A DNA stretch of 64,000 bases from Bactericera cockerelli (Eukaryota > Arthropoda > Insecta > Hemiptera > Triozidae): the NCBI GenBank assembly GCA_024516035.1, contig CM044967.1, positions 9,551,413 to 9,615,412 of the forward strand, in the 5' to 3' direction. This document shows, piece after piece, positions 11,688 to 24,207 of this stretch. The position numbers and the translations under genes were made by a program. The notes beneath the pieces were generated by a model. The model did no database searches. It saw only the letters and a program-made list of their open reading frames with translations, and was not told the DNA's origin. The first letter of the stretch is position 1; the number at the start of each line of letters is the position of its first letter.

Positions 11688-14600
11688 TCACAAATTATCA
11701 AAGTTATCTTCGTCCTTTAGGTCATTGATAGTTTTCAGCTCTGTCCAATCACTCAACACTTTGGTATGAAATGGGTCCTTGGTTTTGAAGTCAAAGTTTG
11801 GAATACTTTCAACTTTTAGCCTTGAAAAAAAAAACAGAAAGAAATTAACATAAGTATTTCTAAATATACCGGAGTGCTCTGGTAAACTTAAATTTTATTT
11901 GGTCACAAGGTTAAACTGAATTGCTAGTGCATCAAGTTTTATGAGTACAAAGAAAGGCATTAAAACATTTTTAGTTTGTTATATTTGGTACATTTTATTA
12001 CAAAATGTAAGTTTTGATTAGAAACAAGAAAAAAAGGAGCAATCCAGAAGCATAAAAAAAGATGGTAGGTACATATTTGATTTTTCAATGGGTCTTAATG
12101 TACCAGATGTCTTTTTTTTCACAACTTAACAAACAACACAAGTTACTATCTGACCTGATTGTAGGGGTTTTACACTGTATAGTTTACATCTCAGTTTATT
12201 ATTATTATTATCTGACTTGGTTATAGGGTTTTAGTGAAAATTTCATACAATTATCACTACGTCCTAATGAGATCTACTGTGACCAGTTGGTTCTATTTGG
12301 TTTTAACGTCCTAATTCGAGTTATTCATGACGGGGGTTTTACCTTTCATTCACTGGGAATCGTACCAGCTACTCACATTAATCTCACCCAGCCTGCGTTG
12401 GGCCGGAAATACCAGCCTCACGTGTTCGAAACAGATTTTTTGTTAAAAAAATTCTTTCCAACCCGAGATCAAACTCAGGATCTCTGGAACACGGGCAGTT
12501 GTCACAACCATTACACCTTGGAGGCTTGCACTCAGTTAGCGAGACCAGTTGGGATTAGGCTAACTTATTCTTCAAAGTCATTTTAGGATTTACTTTACAA
12601 GTCAACTCAACAACAGTTATGTTTGACATTAGCATCATCACAACTAATTACTACTACTAAAATTCGTTTACTCTACTGTCAGACTTCTAACCTGTAAGCA
12701 TGTAACATCTGACGAGGAGGTTCCACTTCTTTTCGACGACTATAAGTGTAATCTCCTACTATTGTGTGGCCCAAGTTAGAACAATGCACACGAATCTGAT
12801 GTCTTCTCCCAGTAATAATCCTCAGGAGAACTTTTGTACAAGGATACGACATGTAGAGTCCATAGCTCAATACTAGAAGACGGGTATGAGCAGACTTAGC
12901 ATGAATGCAATTTTCATTGAATTCGGGCGAACACATTGCATTGCTAAAGTTGAGCTCTTTTCTATTGTATCCTGTAAAAAATGAGTTGTGACTAATTAAT
13001 GAGACGAAGAAACTGCACATATCGATATGCTGAACACTAGTTTATACGCGACGTGTAACGAGGAAACCGCGAGGTATAACGCCAAAATCCCGAGGAATAT
13101 CACTCAAAGTGCAATGTATGCCGTAATAAGCGAGGATAATATTTCTTCTCTCTGGCTTTTTAAAAACATGTGATAAAGTAACGAAATAAAAAAACTGTAC
13201 ACAGATTAGGACCCATACTTTGATAGTAAAGGGACTCTTTTAGTGTCATTCTTGCAGGATAAACAGAATATTGTATTAAATAAACTTACTATGTAATGCA
13301 TCAATATAACCACTTAGTCCCTAAACCTGACCTACTCATATTTTAACTATCACCTGTTCATAATCAGTCATTAATTATTAGTGATTAATAGGTACTTGGT
13401 TTTAGTTTTAGCGTAATTTAAGTTATTGCTGTTTTGGATTTTAAAAATCATAATACAGTGTTGAAATTATAGCCCTTGAGTATCTTTTCTTCAAAATGAA
13501 TAAAATCATGTGATTGAAATTATTTATTTTTTTTTTTGTGAGAAAAACTTTTACATACCTATGGGATCATGAATATCTAAAATATCTCTAGATACAATAC
13601 CCCTGACAAGGGCTAGATAGTATTTTTTCACTCTGGCTTTTTCAAAGCATGTGCACATTAGATTGCATGACTTCTTGTTCAAAGCTATCATCATCAAACC
13701 ACTGGTAGAATAGTCAAGACGGTGGGGGAAGTAGAACCCAAATTTCACATCTTTACACACTAGAGTTGGAAATTGTTTTTGCAATCTCAAATGCAGTGTA
13801 TTCTGAAAGAAATGTGAACAAACAAAATAATTATGACAAGGCTGATGAATGACTCTCTGATCATTTAGACGTTCCCAGGAGGGTCTTTTGAATAATGTGT
13901 CTATTGGGGATTTTGTTGCCTCATGATTTTAAAGGTCAATTATTTTTTCTAATGGCAAATTAAAAATATTTTTTATAATTTTCCTTTAAATTTAAAAAAA
14001 AAATTCATTGAACATTAAGCATAAAAAAAGAAAGTAAACTGCGTCCAGACCCTCCAAGGTATTTCATTAGATGGAATATTACATTGGATATGGGGATATG
14101 GTTACTAGGAGCAAGAGAAGACTTTAAAAAACTGAATTTGTTTATGAATTGTTCACATTTTGATGAGAACTATTCAATCATTTCATATTAAAAAAAGAAG
14201 AAGTAAATAGGTATTTAAAATTTAGCTCTACAAGGTCCAATAAAACTGGATTGAAAAAATAAATAAAATAAAAAAATAAAGTTACTAGTTCATACTAAAA
14301 ATTTAGACTAAAATTTGAGATGACACTTTGTTTGTTTAGTAGAATTACCAGAAACCATGTTTTCCTCAAAAAATTGTAACTAGCTCAACCAAGCACAATC
14401 CTTGGTCTTGATAAGGGTGTAGAATTTAACGTGAAGATAAAGAAGAAGATTATTGCGCATTTTGTTCAGAAAATTTGTTTTAAGTTACATTATAAATAAA
14501 ATCCCACTGCTAGTGGACCACAAGGTACCTTCACTTTATCTACATAATGATAATACCAGGGAAGCTGAAAATTTTCTCAGGGCCTTTTCTTGCTGTCTAG

Positions 14601-14874
14601 AAGTTCTGTATAAGAGAGGATTTTTTCCTGTTCAAATTTAGAATAATTTCTAACAAAAATAAAATTTCTTCATAAGATTTACCTGTTCATGAGTATCTTC
14701 ACTATTGATTAATAAATCAAAAGGTTTATTTACAACCAAATAATTTTCATTTTGGTACAAGACTTCAATTTCTTGATTCTGAGGTTGTGTAGCATCATTG
14801 TATCCAAATAAAGATTTCATGTGATGGATGATGAATAAGAAGAAATTATGAAGTGATAGGAGAATATAATCCAT
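11688..14874 (-). CDS. RPUSD1: RNA pseudouridine synthase, RPUSD1-type (RluA family)
   Basis: The protein probably isomerises uridine to pseudouridine in RNA. Four exons join in phase with GT-AG introns: 14683-14874 (ATG at 14872-14874), 13559-13802, 12692-12971 and 11688-11820 (TGA at 11688-11690). They total 849 nt, or 282 residues, against roughly 312 in human RPUSD1. Motifs in order are YLVVNKPFDLLI, the catalytic-Asp box HRLDYSTSG, ALNK, KKYYLALVRG, TGRRHQIRVHC and LGHTIVGDYTY, all typical of the RluA fold. The N-terminus is hydrophobic (DYILLSLHNFFLFIIHH), which could be a membrane anchor or targeting segment. An AG at the start of this exon (just above 14895) suggests a 5' UTR intron; a longer in-frame start at 14898 is therefore less likely. 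The last intron carries a SINE, and a TTAA MITE starts 82 nt past the stop. No frame lesions were seen. Confidence 0.9.
12265..12555 (-). repeat. tRNA-headed SINE with the body shared by the 5S-headed SINE
   Basis: On the minus strand a degenerate tRNA-like promoter region (GTGTAATGGTT, then GTTTGATCTCG) is followed by a body containing GGCTGGGTGAG, AATGTGAGTAGC and GGTAAAACCCCCGTC. The body matches the segment after the 5S head at 63013-63140. It lies in the last intron of RPUSD1. Confidence 0.65.
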
Positions 14875-15775
14875 TCTAGCATGCTGTAAGAAATCCAAAT
14901 TAAAATCAAATGGGTTTGCTAGATATTCAACACATAAATTTAGTCAATGGTTGACATTGAAATGACCATACCATTGATAACACACCAACAGCTCCAATCA
15001 GTTGATTAGTTCTATCACCCAAGCCCTAAGTGAACATTAGAGTAATGGTTATATTATTGATTATTATTGTGATTTTTTCTAGTACAATATTGATTATTAC
15101 AGTACCACAACTATTATTTAAATTTGTGTATTAACACATTAATTCTTTATGAGGTATTAGACCATCAAGAGTATTCAAGAGTAGAGGAACCAACTGTTTT
15201 TCCAAGAATGGGTACACAAACCTATTCATATTTTTGTGCTATATTGTGCCCAAAAATTGGACATAGGTTGTAATGAATATTCTATCTTCTATAAAAAGTA
15301 GAATTTCCATAGTATCATTTTTATTAGAAAATTATAATAATTACCTGATTTAACAATACATTAACCTGCCCAATTTTAAAATTGTAAAGAGGCTAACTGT
15401 GGAAATGTTCACATTGAGATTCAATGTATTTTTTTAAACTTTCTTAATCCTGTAGTAAGTAGTTGTAAAACTACAACAGCAAATGCTCTTGAAGAAGTTG
15501 AAATGCTTGAAACTTCAGTTTAACTTAATTTTTGATTGTATTAATAGTCAAAATAGAGTGAAATCAGTTAAATACAAAATGTAATTTTGATCAAATTTCA
15601 AAAGTAAAAAATTGCCGCCTAACAATAATGACACACACTGTTGCGAGCTTTCTCTTCTTTCAGCCATGGTTGCCAGAAAAAACACTAATGAGCGCCTATT
15701 ACCAAATTGATCTGATATTAGGTACAAAAGCCGTATTTTTCTTTCTAACCAAAGTGGATGCAACTGGAATAAAAT

Positions 15776-15850
15776 GAACCAAACTGGAAGCAAGTCATTT
15801 TTCTTTTGGAAGAAGAAATTTTTCCTCCTCCTACTTCCAGTTTGGTTAAC
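15776..15850. repeat. Inverted repeat with 14-bp arms
   Basis: AACCAAACTGGAAG and its complement CTTCCAGTTTGGTT form a hairpin with a pyrimidine/purine-rich spacer. Partial further copies of the arm occur just outside it. No transposase or gene was seen. Confidence 0.6.
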
Positions 15851-16130
15851 CAAAATGGAAGTAGAAAATTCTTGCTTCCAGTTCTTTTATAGGTGTCCAT
15901 TGTTTATCTTTAAAAGTACCGAAACGCATTTTTCTTTCGCGAATGTGGTGAAGTTGACCTTGGAATAAAATGGAAATATTTGGATATATCGAACATGGAA
16001 AAAAATTATCCAAAAGAAAAATACCCCTAAAGTAGGTTGATTTACTGATTAGTGATATCTCCCTTGCCTTTATCCCATATTAGCTTATGTTGCTATTGGG
16101 GTCGAAATTGTTCAACCTCATAGTTTATTT

Positions 16131-16170
16131 TTATTTTAGCTAATCACTGATAAGTGATTAGCTAAAATAA
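16131..16170. repeat. Perfect 17-bp inverted repeat, 6-base loop
   Basis: TTATTTTAGCTAATCAC is followed by the loop TGATAA and the exact complement of the arm. There is no following gene or T-run pattern to suggest a regulatory role. It could be the core of a small MITE. Confidence 0.7.
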
Positions 16171-16332
16171 TATAATATGAGTTGAGCTGTAACAAAATTA
16201 TTGAACTTCTTTTTTAGTCCTTTTTTTAGCATTCCAGAATCGAAATCTATAAGATAGGTATAAACTGTTTGAGGAATCTTCGTTCTAACTACATTCAAAT
16301 TTAAGATTAGGAAAGCAACATTTGATTTGTGT

Positions 16333-16440
16333 AGTCACCGTGGCCGAGTACTTTAGCGCACTGGATTTGCACGCACCTGGGTTCAATCCCCAGCAGAGCA
16401 GGATTAAAATTCTTAAATTTTGTTCAAGAGGGCTTGATCT
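16333..16440 (+). repeat. tRNA-headed SINE (family B)
   Basis: The sequence has A-box-like CCGTGGCCGAGTA and B-box-like GGGTTCAATCCCC, then CAGCAGAGCAGGATTAAAAT. A reverse-strand relative lies at 50045-50228. The anticodon arm is not tRNA-like enough for a working tRNA gene. Confidence 0.65.
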
Positions 16441-16484
16441 TCGCCACAAAGAAATCCTAATACAAGTACTTTAACTTACAACCG

Positions 16485-16625
16485 ACCATAGTAGCTTCAT
16501 CGATAAGCTTGTAACCTAGAGGTCGGTGGTTCAAGTCCCGGTTTCAGCGTAGATTTAATAAAGCGAGTTTGAGTAGTTGTGATATCACGAAAGTGATTAC
16601 CACAAATATGATAACTAAAAGTACT
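16485..16625 (+). repeat. tRNA-like SINE (family C, copy 1)
   Basis: A B-box-like GGTTCAAGTCCCGGT block is followed by a tail containing AAAGCGAGTTTGAG and TTGTGATATCAC. It shares this order with the copy 0.9 kb downstream and is not a complete tRNA fold. Confidence 0.6.
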
Positions 16626-17389
16626 TTAACTTACATTAAATTTGCTTTGCGTAATGTAAGAACCAGATAGGTATTTGAGAATTTGAGGCATTCGTACTCT
16701 AGGATGTGTTGGACAAGGGAAGGGCACTGGTGGGGTTTTTGAAATCATGAAAGTTACGTTGCGTAAGTATGTTTGTATGTGCTTAGTAGTGTGATTCTAT
16801 TTATGCTCAATGGTGGCTCTCTTACGATAAAATACATAATATTATGATGTACGAGTATACTTTGCAATATTGAGTTTCATTATTTGTCTCTTACCAATAA
16901 TATGCCATTTGTAGGGCCATGCAATAAAATCAGCGGCCTATAATGAGCGCTGTGTTTTTTTCCTAATAGGTAGTGTGGTATCTCTATATATTTTCTCTGG
17001 TTATTTTTCTTTTTCACTCTGATTTTTTTTACGTTATCAGCAGTAGGTAATAGTAATAGTAAATTATTTCTTAGAATTTATTCATAAAAAATACAAAGGC
17101 TGGAATTATTGCCTAAGGTAATTTCGGCAATCAAAGATATAGCTACGTGTCCCTCTTGAACATCAAAGCTGTAGGGTAGTGAAAACTGACTTTCATCCTC
17201 AAATAGAAATTCTATAAAGTTTGATGACTCAGTTGTATTTTATATTTGTATCTAACTTTTATTGACAAGATCCTCATTATAGTCATTATGGTAGACCCGA
17301 TGAGTAAATATTCACGGACGACAAAAAACTTTCATTTGATGCACTTCCTGGTAAATTGGGAAGAGTTACCTTTTATTTCTCAGCGCCAA

Positions 17390-17530
17390 TCTCAGTAACT
17401 CAATCGATGGGTCGGTGGACTCGTAACCTGATGTCGGTGGTTTGAGTCCCAAGTTCAGCAAAGATTTATAGTAAAGCAAGTTCGAGAAATTGTGACATCA
17501 CATAGTGACTGGCATAATAATGATAACTAC
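17390..17530 (+). repeat. tRNA-like SINE (family C, copy 2)
   Basis: The copy contains CAATCGATGGGTCGGTGGAC, GGTTTGAGTCCC and the tail AAAGCAAGTTCGAGAAATTG. Minus-strand relatives appear near 25340-25430 and 40855-40965. Confidence 0.6.
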
Positions 17531-20390
17531 TTTCTTATTAGAAGATTTTGCATTTATAAGTATAGATGTATTCGAAGTATTGTATAATGTATACCAACAA
17601 GAATAACGATATTTTGAAATACAAACTGATAAGCATTATTTTTATAAACAATTTCAAACAGAAAGTAGGCAGATCCTTTCTTGTCGTTATTAATTATTTT
17701 TTAACCTAAAAGCAGAGGTTTTTGGCGAAACAGCTTCCGATTTCTAAATATAGTTCTATAGATTGTTTTATCGCTATTAAGATTAGTACGAGGACCCGCG
17801 CAGGAACAGCGCAAACCTAACGGAAGTCATGACACAAAATTGTTTAAATTAGAGATTTAAAGAGGTTTTATAACACTTAAAAAATTTATAACACTTAAAC
17901 AGTTTGATTAAACTAATTAATTAGATACTATTTTTCGCTCCTGCAACAACCATAGATTAAAGTTTCCTACTTCCACAACAACGCCTGCCCTCATTTCTTT
18001 CTTGTATTATGGGTTCAAAAGTTGTTGCCAAGTTAGAACTGGTTGAAGATGAAAGTGGAAGCTCGAGGTTCAAAAAGTTTATGATGCATCGGAAGTGCGA
18101 GATTACATTAGTTTGGAATTATTGAGATCTGTTATTTCATCTGTTAAATTTCATTTTTTAAATCAATACATGGTACCTGTCATTATAATGTGTAGTTTCT
18201 TTTCAGACTGGTACTCACGTCTGAATAAGCCTGTAATTTTTTTTTTCTTCTTTTTTCGAGACAATTGTACTAATCATCAAACGAAAGGAATCATCGAACA
18301 ACTAGATAAAAGAACATTCAAACAAAACTTATACTGGTCTCATATGAAAGATAACTAAAATTCTGTCTCCTTGAATCTCCGTTGCAATCAATCCAAGTGT
18401 AGGCCTCAAAACTTACGTAAAGTCAGGAATTTCATGAATCATGGAAAGCAGAGTCAAACATTATACGAGAATCCCTTCAATAATAAGATTTGAAATGATG
18501 AAACCCAATCAAATACTGCCTGTTCTGTTAATGAAAGCCAATCAATTCCGAACGGTAAAGTTGATGGGTATGTTTTTCTATCCATGAAAATTGTTCAAAT
18601 AAGTAGAAATTATCAATTTATTTTTTATAACTATCAATTTATTTTTTATTTTATAATCTAGGCCAGATTATAAAATAGAATTACAACTAAGATAAACCCA
18701 GAGCGTCCCTAAAGTAGAACTATGATGCGCTGTGACTTGAAACTCCAACCTGGGTCTGGCTTATTTCAGATGGAATTCAATTTTATAATGATTCGGCCCT
18801 AATACTGTATTACGCTTCCGTTGTCAATGTTTTTCTGGTACAACCTGTATTGAGTTGTTACAGGTACCTTCAAATGATTACATATAACATGTATTATTAT
18901 AATATTAAGTTTCATCAACACATTTACAAATTTATTATGTAAAGAGCAGACTCAGGCCTGCTTAGGTATAATATATGTAATTTTATATGAAAACTAGGAT
19001 TCTTTTAAATTTTCACTCACCGAATTAAGTTTCGCCTAACTCGTAGGCTTGATTACGATTATTATTATTATTTTTTTTATATATAAAACTACGTATACCT
19101 AACATTTTGGATTTCTAATATGAACCTAATAACAAATAATTCAGGCCTACTTCTCGAGGCAGGCATTTTTTTTTTTTTAAATAGAAGATGTCTCCCATAA
19201 AATATGAGAATTTTCCCTTCTTGAAGGTGCTACTTCTCTGACGTGGCTGTGTCCGAGTCACGTGGCCAGCCGCAAGACCAATGTATTTTTATTTATTTAT
19301 TTAGAAACTCTTTATTAGTAGAACATACGTACATACAGATACAGACAAATAATGGTAAAAATTAAATATAAAAATATATACTTGATTTCAACTTACTTGA
19401 TTTCAAGAATTGCTTATTTTCAAGTGTTTCTTAACTGTAAATCGGTGAGAAGGTATTTAAACATAAATATGGGCTATTGCTTTCATGTTTCAATTGGTAC
19501 CTATATATCACAGCCAAAGTGTATTTATAAATCAAAATTCCAGTAGGTACAATGCAATGCACACGATTACTATGCAGGCAACTTGCATAACTGGCAGGAA
19601 CATGCCAACGTCAAGGAAACAAATTCAGCTAATCCTGCTCTTTAAAATAAGAACGCTCAACTTCTCTTACTACCTCGCATCTCAAGTTTACATTTCTCTA
19701 TCTTCCGTATCCGTACAACATGTCGCGACCTATGCCCATAACACTATATTCGTTACGACCTATGTCCGTAACACTATATACATTATTCTATCTAAATACT
19801 TGACCGTCCTCAATAATAGCAATTCAAATAATCGGTTATGTAAGCGGACATTACCACTGGCGACGGCGGGCAAACTTTTTTTTTAGAACCAGTTGTAAGC
19901 TTGAACTTTTTTAACGTATTTGTTCTATCTGTTAGCGTAGAAGTTTTTTTTTTCTAAGTTTTTTTTTTCTTTTTTAATTTGTTAATAATGTATTATTTTT
20001 TTCAAATTTTAGGTATTCGAAAATCAATAATTTACAGATAGACTCCTAAAAATAGAAATGAACTCTTTATTGACAAACTTCTAAAAATAGACAAAAACTT
20101 TTAACTTTATTTACCGATTCAATTAAGCCATCAAAAAACTCGGAATTTCCGTTTCTAATTCAAAACCCACGATTACAATTTTATAATCACATTTTTATAT
20201 CAACAGTGTATTTACGAGAAGATAAATTTTCCTGTCGCGAATATGAGGAGTGAATTGTAGTTTCTTAGGATTCAAATCAGGTGAGTGAAAGATCATTTGC
20301 AGGACAATAGGTCGAAATCAAATCCAAACAATGGTTAAGTACTGGATTTGAATAATTGTGATAAAAAGAACTTGCTTCTTGTGTTGAAAA
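17531..20390. other. AT-rich intergenic stretch, nothing recognisable
   Basis: Short open frames exist (for example 18095-18358 and 19485-19886), but none shows a known motif, plausible splice partners or coding-like composition. Simple T runs and short repeats dominate. Confidence 0.5.
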
Positions 20391-20929
20391 CTAGAACGCT
20401 AGAAATAGCTTTGAATTTATTTTGATCGATTATGGCGTCTTACCTATTTGTTTAGGGGGGTCGATGGCCACAATTTTTTCGATATCTCCAAGTTACCGTA
20501 AAAAGCCCACCCGCCGCAATCGGAATTCCGCCACAGGTGTCTTTACCATTACTTTTTGACAAAATCTTTGGGACTTGGGGTTTTGGAGGTGGTTCAGGGG
20601 GGGGGGGGGGGGGGGGGGGGTCAACTCTCATACTTTTTTTGATATATTTTTTTTGGCATTGGGCAAAAACAACCCATACAGCCATTTTCTTTATTATTTC
20701 ATATCAAAAAGTTCATGAGAGTTGACACTCCCTTAACCATACCCAAAATCCCCAAATCCAAGAGGGTTCTGTCAAAAAAGTAATTGGTAAAGCCGCCAGT
20801 AGCGGAATTCCGATTGGTGGCGGGCGGACTTTTAAGTTAACTTGGGGACATTTTTATGTATGGCCATCGACACCCTAAACTAATAGGTAAGACGCCATGA
20901 TCGATCAAAATAAATTCAAAAAGTTCTAG
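20391..20929. mobile_element. Fold-back element of about 0.54 kb with central poly(G)
   Basis: The left end CTAGAA, then TTGAATTTATTTTGATCGAT and GGCGTCTTACCTATT, is mirrored at the right by AATAGGTAAGACGCC, TCGATCAAAATAAATTCAA and TTCTAG. Pairing continues inward through GGAATTCCG and TCATGAGAGTTGA-type blocks to a G run near 20598-20620. No coding sequence is present. Mirrored open frames here are products of the palindrome. Confidence 0.75.
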
Positions 20930-21163
20930 CTGGAGCCCCCTAGGGTGAAATTAAAAAGTAATTTTTTTTTTGAAAATATTTACTTTTCTCGGATCGTATA
21001 ACTAGAAAACTTGGGAATTTCTCGTACATCTTGGGAATTTCTCAAGTAGTATAGAATCAAAATACATCAAAATTTTATTTACGGTAATTTTATTCCATAC
21101 AAAGTTTTTACAAAAATGTATCGTTCTTGAGATATACCTAAGCGAAATATTGGAAAAAAAAGC

Positions 21164-21416
21164 GCACGATTAGCTCAGTGGTTAAGCACTCGCTTGCCAT
21201 GCGGAAGGTCCCGGGTTCGATCCCCCGTGCCGACAAAAATTTGTATTCTTAATTTGGTTACAATTGTTTGTAAGGGATACCTTCCGGTGCGCTCGTGTTG
21301 ACCCAGCACCTAAATGGGAAGTATTGTGTCACTTCTCGCCCATCAGAGGGGAGGCATACTACGGGATGGGCAGGCTACAACACAGACCACAAAGGCTGTG
21401 AAACACTCATCTTAAA

Positions 21417-21451
<35 letters not shown>
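21164..21451 (+). repeat. Gly-tRNA-headed SINE with poly(A) tail
   Basis: The head carries TAGCTCAGTGGTTAAGCA (A box), an anticodon-arm-like TTGCCAT (GCC, Gly-like) and GGGTTCGATCCCCCGTGC (B box and acceptor). A unique body with CGGTGCGCTCGTGTTGACCC follows, and the element ends in about 30 A. The long body and poly(A) tail mark a SINE, not a tRNA gene. It lies 90 bp upstream of the small-gene ATG. Confidence 0.8.
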
Positions 21452-21453
<2 letters not shown>

Positions 21454-21540
21454 GGTCGTATTATTTTTTAATGTCCCTCGAATTCAAATTTCTCAAATCT
21501 AATTAAAATACATTCTTTCGCCAATAGGCCATCTACAAGG

Positions 21541-24207
21541 ATGATTAGCCGAAGCATCGTGTACCAGGCCCTGGTGTTCCTGGCAGTGAGTGGCCTAGTG
21601 CGGGCCGGGGGCCACTTCATGCGACTGGCCCTGATGGCTCTCATGGGGCTCATGGGAATGTGGCTCATGCACAAACTGGCACAGGACTATCAGCACTACT
21701 CGAGACCGGCACATGCCGCCGGCAAACTGTTGGGACTTTGGAAGCGATCCATTCCAGAACAGGTAATATTAATACCGTGGAACCTGGATATTTTTTTTTT
21801 TTTTTAGGACTTTTCCATATTGAATATTATATTTTATTGTGTTTTTAAACATGAATTGATTGATTTTTCTTTTCTTTTTTACATAACCTGGATATAATAG
21901 AAAACTCTCTATAATAGAAAAAATCTCGGGTCCCTGCGTTACCTGTTTATGTGTAATAGAGAACTGACTATGTTAGAAACCTCTTTATAATAGAATTTTT
22001 GCTTTGTCCCTTGGGTTCTATTATATCCAGGTTCGACTGTATTGCCTTATTTATATTGCCCAATGAGGACAAATGAGTTACATTATTCCAGCAGTAAGTC
22101 CAAGACATACGCTTTGACCACTGAGTTACTGAGACAGAAGATTTAAGAAAAGAAAAAGTAGTTTTTATGTTGTTGTAAATTCAATATTCCAAGTTTTAAA
22201 CTAAATTGATTGGTTTTACGGATGCCACTGATTTTAAGAAAATTAAGATAACTTTTAAGGTATTTTTACACTGCTGGTAAGAAAATTAATTTCGGCACTT
22301 TTTTATGATTTTTATACTGATTTAGATAGGTTATATAATTACGTATACACTTTAGTCTGTGACCTGACAATTTGGGTCTTTGGGGAGGGTTATTAGTTGG
22401 TTATATTTGTATTTTTTTCTTAAATTCACAGAGAAATCTTAAAAAATTGCCTGAGGCACTCTTAATGGGTTTTAGGTACTGGCTAAACTTATTTTAAAAC
22501 TTTAAAGATAAATAGTCTGCGGGAAGAGGGAACTTACATGTCTAGTGTTGAACTTACTGACCTATTTGTGTTGATTTATTTTTTTAATCCCTTAATTGCA
22601 TTTATATTTTCAGGACATCACTAAGTTTAAACTTGATCATCAAAGACAATTTGTAGACGAACACACATTTATTACTTTTGCTGAAATACTAGACTATGAC
22701 CAGTCACAGTGCGCTCGGAGACTCGTGTGTCAGATAGGGACAATGCCAAACTCTGCTCTCAATGCTCATGAGAAGACAATCATGAACATCCTTAGGTAAG
22801 AATGATCTTGGTGAACCCTCGCGCTTTACCTCTAACTTTTTTCTTGAATTCTTATATTTCGTGAATCGTCCAATTTTCATAAAAATGTATTTGTATGTCT
22901 ATTAGAAAATTAATAAATTATTTTCAATAAATTATAAAAAACACTGCCAATTATGGACACAATACTTCCTCGTGATTGTTTCACATCGTGTACACGTGTG
23001 AATTTTGAGAATTTATGGTAAATTACTTGTATCTCCAAAACGGCTCAACCGATTTTCTTCAAATTTGTTTTAAATGGTAGAAAACCGTTTTTTCTACATT
23101 CTAAATTCCACAAAAAATTCTGTATCGGCAAGTCGTGGTCCTTATTTTTGGACTTTTTTGTCCAAAATTTCGGATTTTCTTAAATATAAGAGTCAAATTA
23201 TAATTAATTAAAAAGTAAATATAAAAAGCCTGTGTAAAACAATATTATGCGTATACATACAAAATTTCATCAAAATCGGGTGTACCGTTCACGAGATATA
23301 AGCATTTCAGTAAAAAGTTAGTGGTCAGGCGCATGGTCTCTTTCACCCAGAACCGCTAGTACGAATTCAATGAATTTAAAATGGGACCATCTACAAAATG
23401 TCTCCTAGATGTGTGCAAAATTTCATCAAAATCGGTCGAGTAGTTTCCGAGATTTGCGCGTTACAAGGAATCGTTTTAACAGACCGACAGACCGACAGAC
23501 GGACACAAAACCAAATTTGCTCAGGAGGTTATGAAACGTCCAGAAATAAAAAAATTGAAATCGGAGCAAAAAAATATTTTTTTTTTACAAAAACGAACAC
23601 AATACTTCCGATTTCTAATATTAGAAATTTCTCGGAAGTAAAATATATGAAAATTGAAAATTAAGATATTTAACTTGCTGTTACAGATTTTTTTAAGATT
23701 TAAAATGCATATAAAAAAACGGTATTTTACCATGTAAAATAAATTCCAAGAGAATTGCTTGAGAAAATGATATAGTAAAAAAATCTCAGAATCTAGCGAT
23801 AATGAAAAGCGAACTTTTATTATTGCCAAGTGTATACGATGTGAAACATTAACGAGAAAGGATTGTATTCATAATTGGCTGGGTATTTTGTGCTCCTCTG
23901 AAATTTATCAACAGGAGTCCACATTGTTTTTTTTATATGAAAAATTTGATTAAACAGTAAATTATCAGAAGATTGATCCTTAATCTTTCGTTTTATTTCA
24001 TGAAAGGGTAATCACCAAAAAAGAAATTAAATAGTTGTTTTATATTTATTTGTAAACTTTCATAAAATATGGCTGTTTTGCAGGTTCAAACAAGACGATG
24101 AACCACATAATATATTTCGAACGGCTGCTGCGCTCGGAAAAAAACCAAAGACCATGAAGTCTGCAAGAACTATTTCAACAAGTGTAAACTTAGTGAACAC
24201 CAAATAG
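21541..24207 (+). CDS. Unrecognised small protein with hydrophobic N-terminus, 3 exons
   Basis: Exons 21541-21762, 22614-22795 and 24084-24207 (TAG 24205-24207) join with GT-AG introns in phases 0 and 2 and give 175 residues. Residues 1-22 look like a signal peptide (SIVYQALVFLAVSGLVRA). A second Met/Leu-rich hydrophobic stretch at about 26-47 could span a membrane. The middle exon holds the acidic segment FAEILDYDQSQ and a Cys pair in CARRLVCQIG, followed by helix-like HEKTIMNILRF. The C-terminal tail is basic and Ser/Thr-rich. The pattern resembles small secreted or membrane insect proteins with a Cys-x4-Leu-Val-Cys pair, but I cannot name the family and propose no function. Candidate poly(A) signals AATAAA are at 24348-24353 and 25209-25214. 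A SINE ends 90 bp before the ATG and may lie in the promoter or 5' UTR. Confidence 0.75.
22056..22137 (-). repeat. Fragment of tRNA-headed SINE (family A)
   Basis: The segment TTATTCCAGCAGTAAGTCCA, ATACGCTTTGACCAC and ACTGAGACAG matches the family A tail and head, with the middle deleted. It lies in intron 1 of the small 21.5-kb gene. Confidence 0.55.
23250..23515 (+). repeat. Dispersed repeat shared with 47.16-47.41 kb
   Basis: Blocks CAAAATTTCATCAAAATCGG, GTTCACGAGATATAAGCAT, AAAAAGTTAGTGGTCAG and a second AAATTTCATCAAAATC recur in the same order at 47160-47400. They end here in repeated GACCGACAGAC units. This is non-coding repeat sequence in intron 2 of the small gene. Confidence 0.6.

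Noticed and set aside
20452..20725. Proline/glycine-rich open frames
   Set aside because: They arise from the central G run of a palindrome and mirror each other.
21164..21240. Functional tRNA-Gly gene
   Set aside because: The fold is imperfect and a long body plus poly(A) tail follows; it is a SINE head.
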